From assembly GCA_026417415.1 (NCBI GenBank), contig JAOADG010000004.1:60785-124784 (forward strand): DNA of 64,000 bases, in the 5' to 3' direction. The notes below the pieces were generated by a model, which did not search any database, was not told where the DNA came from, and was given only the letters and a program-made list of their open reading frames with translations. Source of the stretch: a bacterium (GTDB lineage: Bacteria > Electryoneota > JAOADG01). The translations under genes were made by a program, and so were the position numbers. This document shows positions 62,183 through 64,000 of the stretch, in pieces (the first letter of the stretch is position 1; every line of letters starts with the position of its first letter).

Positions 62183-62210
62183 GAAAGGGGCGATTGCGCC
62201 CCTTTCTTTT
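62183..62210 (+). terminator. Intrinsic terminator after pilC
   Basis: Perfect 10-bp stem GAAAGGGGCG / CGCCCCTTTC (62183-62192, 62197-62206), loop ATTG, T-run. Confidence 0.9.
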
Positions 62211-62226
62211 GTAATTTCTTGATCTA

Positions 62227-63246
62227 ATGGCAGAAGTATATAAAGATTTTTTTCAAACTTATATATTCCTATTCGTCATTATTTTTGGTTTAATTTTGGG
62301 TAGTTTTGCAAATGTGTTAATTTGGAGAGTCCCACGAAAACTTTCCATCATCAAACCCAAGAGCCATTGTCCAAAGTGTAATCATCTTCTTAAGTGGTAT
62401 GAAAATATTCCAATTTTGTCCTATCTATTTCTTAAAGGCAAGTGTAGCAATTGTCATACTTCAATATCGTTTCGTTATCCGATGGTAGAATTAGCAACGG
62501 TAGGATTAGCGCTATGGCCCGCACTACGTTGGCAAGGTGAACTGTTACCTATCGGATACGCTTTATTTGCTAGCCCCATTTTAATTGCGCTCATTGTCAT
62601 TGATTGGGAGTTTTTAGAGTTACCCGATACTCTTGTGTTTTCACTAGGTGTTATTGGAATTGTAAATGTAGCAATTGCAAATGGAAGTTTGAATTTGATC
62701 GCTACCCTTGTGGTAACTACAAGTTTTTTACTAATTAGTGGACTTTTGTGGTGGATGTGGCGTCGTCCTTCAACACAAAATGAAGTTAACGAGGAAGAAG
62801 AAGATGAACATTTGGAACCATCTTTGAATGATCGATTATTGTGGGGAGGTGGTGCTTTTTTACTTGGCGCTGTAGCAACTGTTGGAAGCATCATCGGTAA
62901 CATCCATTTTTCAAGTTTTATATCCTTATGGGGAATGTTAACAGGAAGTGGTTTATTGCTTACCTTGTGGGGCGTTTTTGTATTCTTAAAAGGTGAAGAA
63001 TACATTGGTTTAGGTGATGTTAAACTAATGGGAGCACTCGGAATTCCAATGGGGCCCTATGTTATGTTACTAAGTTTTGTGATAAGCGCTGTCATTGGAA
63101 TTGTAACGTGGTGCATTGGAAAATGGTTTAGTAAACATTCATCTACTCAACCATTTGCTTATGGACCAGCATTGATTCTGGGGGTATGGATTTCTTGGAT
63201 GTATGGTCAACAATGGATTGAGTGGTATCTTAATTTTCTATTTTGA
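62227..63246 (+). CDS. pilD: Prepilin peptidase (leader peptidase/N-methyltransferase)
   Basis: 339 residues. N-terminal methyltransferase domain with paired zinc cysteines CPKC and CSNC (about 41-44 and 75-78); aspartyl peptidase residues in VIDWEFLELPD (about 135) and GLGDVKLMG (about 260). Cleaves prepilin leaders and methylates the new N-terminus. It is longer than usual (about 250-290): residues 175-245 hold an acidic loop and an extra hydrophobic pair. No ribosome-binding site is visible before the ATG, only 17 bp after the terminator's T-run, so it may be poorly or independently expressed. Confidence 0.9.
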   Translation: MAEVYKDFFQTYIFLFVIIFGLILGSFANVLIWRVPRKLSIIKPKSHCPKCNHLLKWYENIPILSYLFLKGKCSNCHTSISFRYPMVELATVGLALWPALRWQGELLPIGYALFASPILIALIVIDWEFLELPDTLVFSLGVIGIVNVAIANGSLNLIATLVVTTSFLLISGLLWWMWRRPSTQNEVNEEEEDEHLEPSLNDRLLWGGGAFLLGAVATVGSIIGNIHFSSFISLWGMLTGSGLLLTLWGVFVFLKGEEYIGLGDVKLMGALGIPMGPYVMLLSFVISAVIGIVTWCIGKWFSKHSSTQPFAYGPALILGVWISWMYGQQWIEWYLNFLF

Positions 63247-63257
63247 TGTTTTCTTTC

Positions 63258-63286
63258 TTGACTTAAATGAATTGTTGTTGTAGTTT
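63258..63286 (+). promoter_or_regulatory. Candidate promoter of the last gene
   Basis: TTGACT (63258-63263), 17-bp spacer, TAGTTT (63281-63286) followed by G. The -10 side resembles the TAnnTTTG of Bacteroidetes promoters with one base fewer. The start would be about 42 bp before the ATG at 63335. Confidence 0.4.
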
Positions 63287-63334
63287 GCTTGTTACAGGAA
63301 TTTACATTTGGGAATATTTTAGAAGGAGCTGAAA

Positions 63335-64000
63335 ATGAATAAAACGCTATTGTTAATCGTGTTGTTGCTAAGCATTTCAGTTGCATTTGCGGTAACACAC
63401 AAAGTTTCACCAGTTGTCAATCCTTATGAAAGAGCACCTCTGATTAATGGTGAAGAGACAATTGCTGTTGATGCTATAGGGGATCCATTTTTACCACCAC
63501 CTCCAATGGTAGATACGATCGGAAATGTTTTTCGTGCTGGTAGAACTTGGTACGAAGGGCAACATAACGGTACCATTGGACGTATGTTAGAAATTGATAC
63601 TGCTACAGGTCAAGTACACATGGTGTATATGCGTGGAATTGATTCTGGTGCAACCAACCGACACATTTTCTACAATGTGTTCAATCCAGCCACCAATTCA
63701 TTTTTGTTTGGACAATTTGGTCAAAGAGTTCCACCAGCCACCATTTCAAGATCAGGTTTTACTTCTATGGGATTTTATGCACCATCTGCTATACCTTTTG
63801 CAGCATTTCATGAAATTAACCCACGAGCAACAGGTGCAACTTCCAACGTTTACTTTGACATTGAATCGGGTATTGGTGCGTTTGTGGCTGATGCACCTAT
63901 GTCTTTGGCTTATTCAGGTGGGACGCAGATTACAGCGATTTGGCCCAGAATTTCAGTAGGACGAAATGGTGTGGTTCATGTCGTTACAACCCAAAGCACC
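63335..64000 (+). CDS. Secreted protein of unknown function (3' part outside window)
   Basis: The frame is open from ATG 63335 (AGAAGGAG upstream) to the right edge: 222 residues. A clear signal peptide (MNKTLLLIVLLLSISVAFA) is followed by a Pro-rich segment and then beta-rich sequence (WYEGQHNGTIGRMLEIDTATGQVHMVYMRG, quoted up to GRMLEIDTATGQVHMVYMRG), reminiscent of extracellular propeller or repeat proteins. In this organism such proteins often end with a sorting domain, which would lie outside the window. Not recognised as a family. Confidence 0.75.
   Translation, partial: MNKTLLLIVLLLSISVAFAVTHKVSPVVNPYERAPLINGEETIAVDAIGDPFLPPPPMVDTIGNVFRAGRTWYEGQHNGTIGRMLEIDTATGQVHMVYMRGIDSGATNRHIFYNVFNPATNSFLFGQFGQRVPPATISRSGFTSMGFYAPSAIPFAAFHEINPRATGATSNVYFDIESGIGAFVADAPMSLAYSGGTQITAIWPRISVGRNGVVHVVTTQST

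Noticed and set aside
62475-63005. 176-residue minus-strand open frame opposite pilD
   Set aside because: Low-complexity Ser/Thr/Pro composition of an antisense frame, no ribosome-binding site, wholly inside a well-supported gene.
1-64000. CRISPR arrays, tRNA/rRNA genes, insertion sequences, prophage or integrase genes
   Set aside because: No regularly spaced repeats, cloverleaf-like segments, transposase or integrase motifs, or terminal inverted repeats were seen on either strand.

Overview
This is a 64-kb chromosomal window from an AT-rich bacterium that I place in the FCB superphylum (Fibrobacteres-Chlorobi-Bacteroidetes and related candidate phyla), without a closer assignment. Three secreted proteins end in type IX-secretion-style C-terminal sorting domains (10741-12606, 12628-14601, 40701-42674). 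There are also outer-membrane barrels with the NPA motif of the PorV/UPF0164 group and a complete type IV pilus assembly set, which most Bacteroidetes proper lack. Fumarylacetoacetase, a c-type cytochrome lipoprotein and a ferritin-like/FNR pair suggest a respiring, probably oxygen-exposed organism. I see no rRNA, tRNA, CRISPR array, transposase or prophage gene.

Layout. 1-4.4 kb: a truncated membrane phosphoesterase, then an operon of an unrecognised protein, fumarylacetoacetase (tyrosine breakdown) and a CNNM/CorC membrane protein. 4.4-6.5 kb: a serine-biosynthesis pair (class-V aminotransferase and phosphoglycerate dehydrogenase) read leftward behind a promoter and a leader that can fold as an H-type pseudoknot. 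6.5-9.9 kb: a Ppx/GppA protein overlapping a large RND-like membrane protein. 10-14.6 kb: a kinase-like protein without an ATPase domain, followed by an M1 peptidase and a subtilase. 14.7-18.5 kb: thpR, recA, recX and a low-complexity membrane protein. 19-24.6 kb: mfd and a putative UDP-MurNAc salvage pair in which a RapZ C-terminal domain is fused to a MurU-like nucleotidyltransferase. 24.6-35.6 kb: a TolB-like propeller, a solitary Mrr_N-type winged helix protein, a barrel-SppA fusion, two glycosyltransferases, a 70-residue half-ferritin with a ferredoxin reductase, and gltX.

35.7-42.7 kb: a five-gene leftward envelope operon with overlapping or nearly overlapping ends. It encodes an OB-fold/CTD secreted protein, a PorV-like barrel, a barrel with two ComEA-like helix-hairpin-helix domains, a small helical protein and an M28-PDZ peptidase. 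43.6-63.2 kb: a co-directional run that starts with an ECF sigma factor and a two-TM partner and continues through pilin, PilT, three minor pilins, PilM-N-O-P, secretin, an SLBB protein, a giant Ig-repeat lipoprotein, PilB, PilC and prepilin peptidase. Several stem-loops between its genes may set the expression of segments separately. A truncated secreted protein begins at 63335.

The most interesting items are the serine-operon leader pseudoknot, the RapZ-C/MurU fusion, the HhH-barrel plus OB-fold envelope operon (a possible DNA-binding surface apparatus next to pili), the half-ferritin/FNR pair, and the SLBB and Ig-repeat proteins embedded in the pilus locus. All functions are inferred from motifs read by eye; no database search was run.
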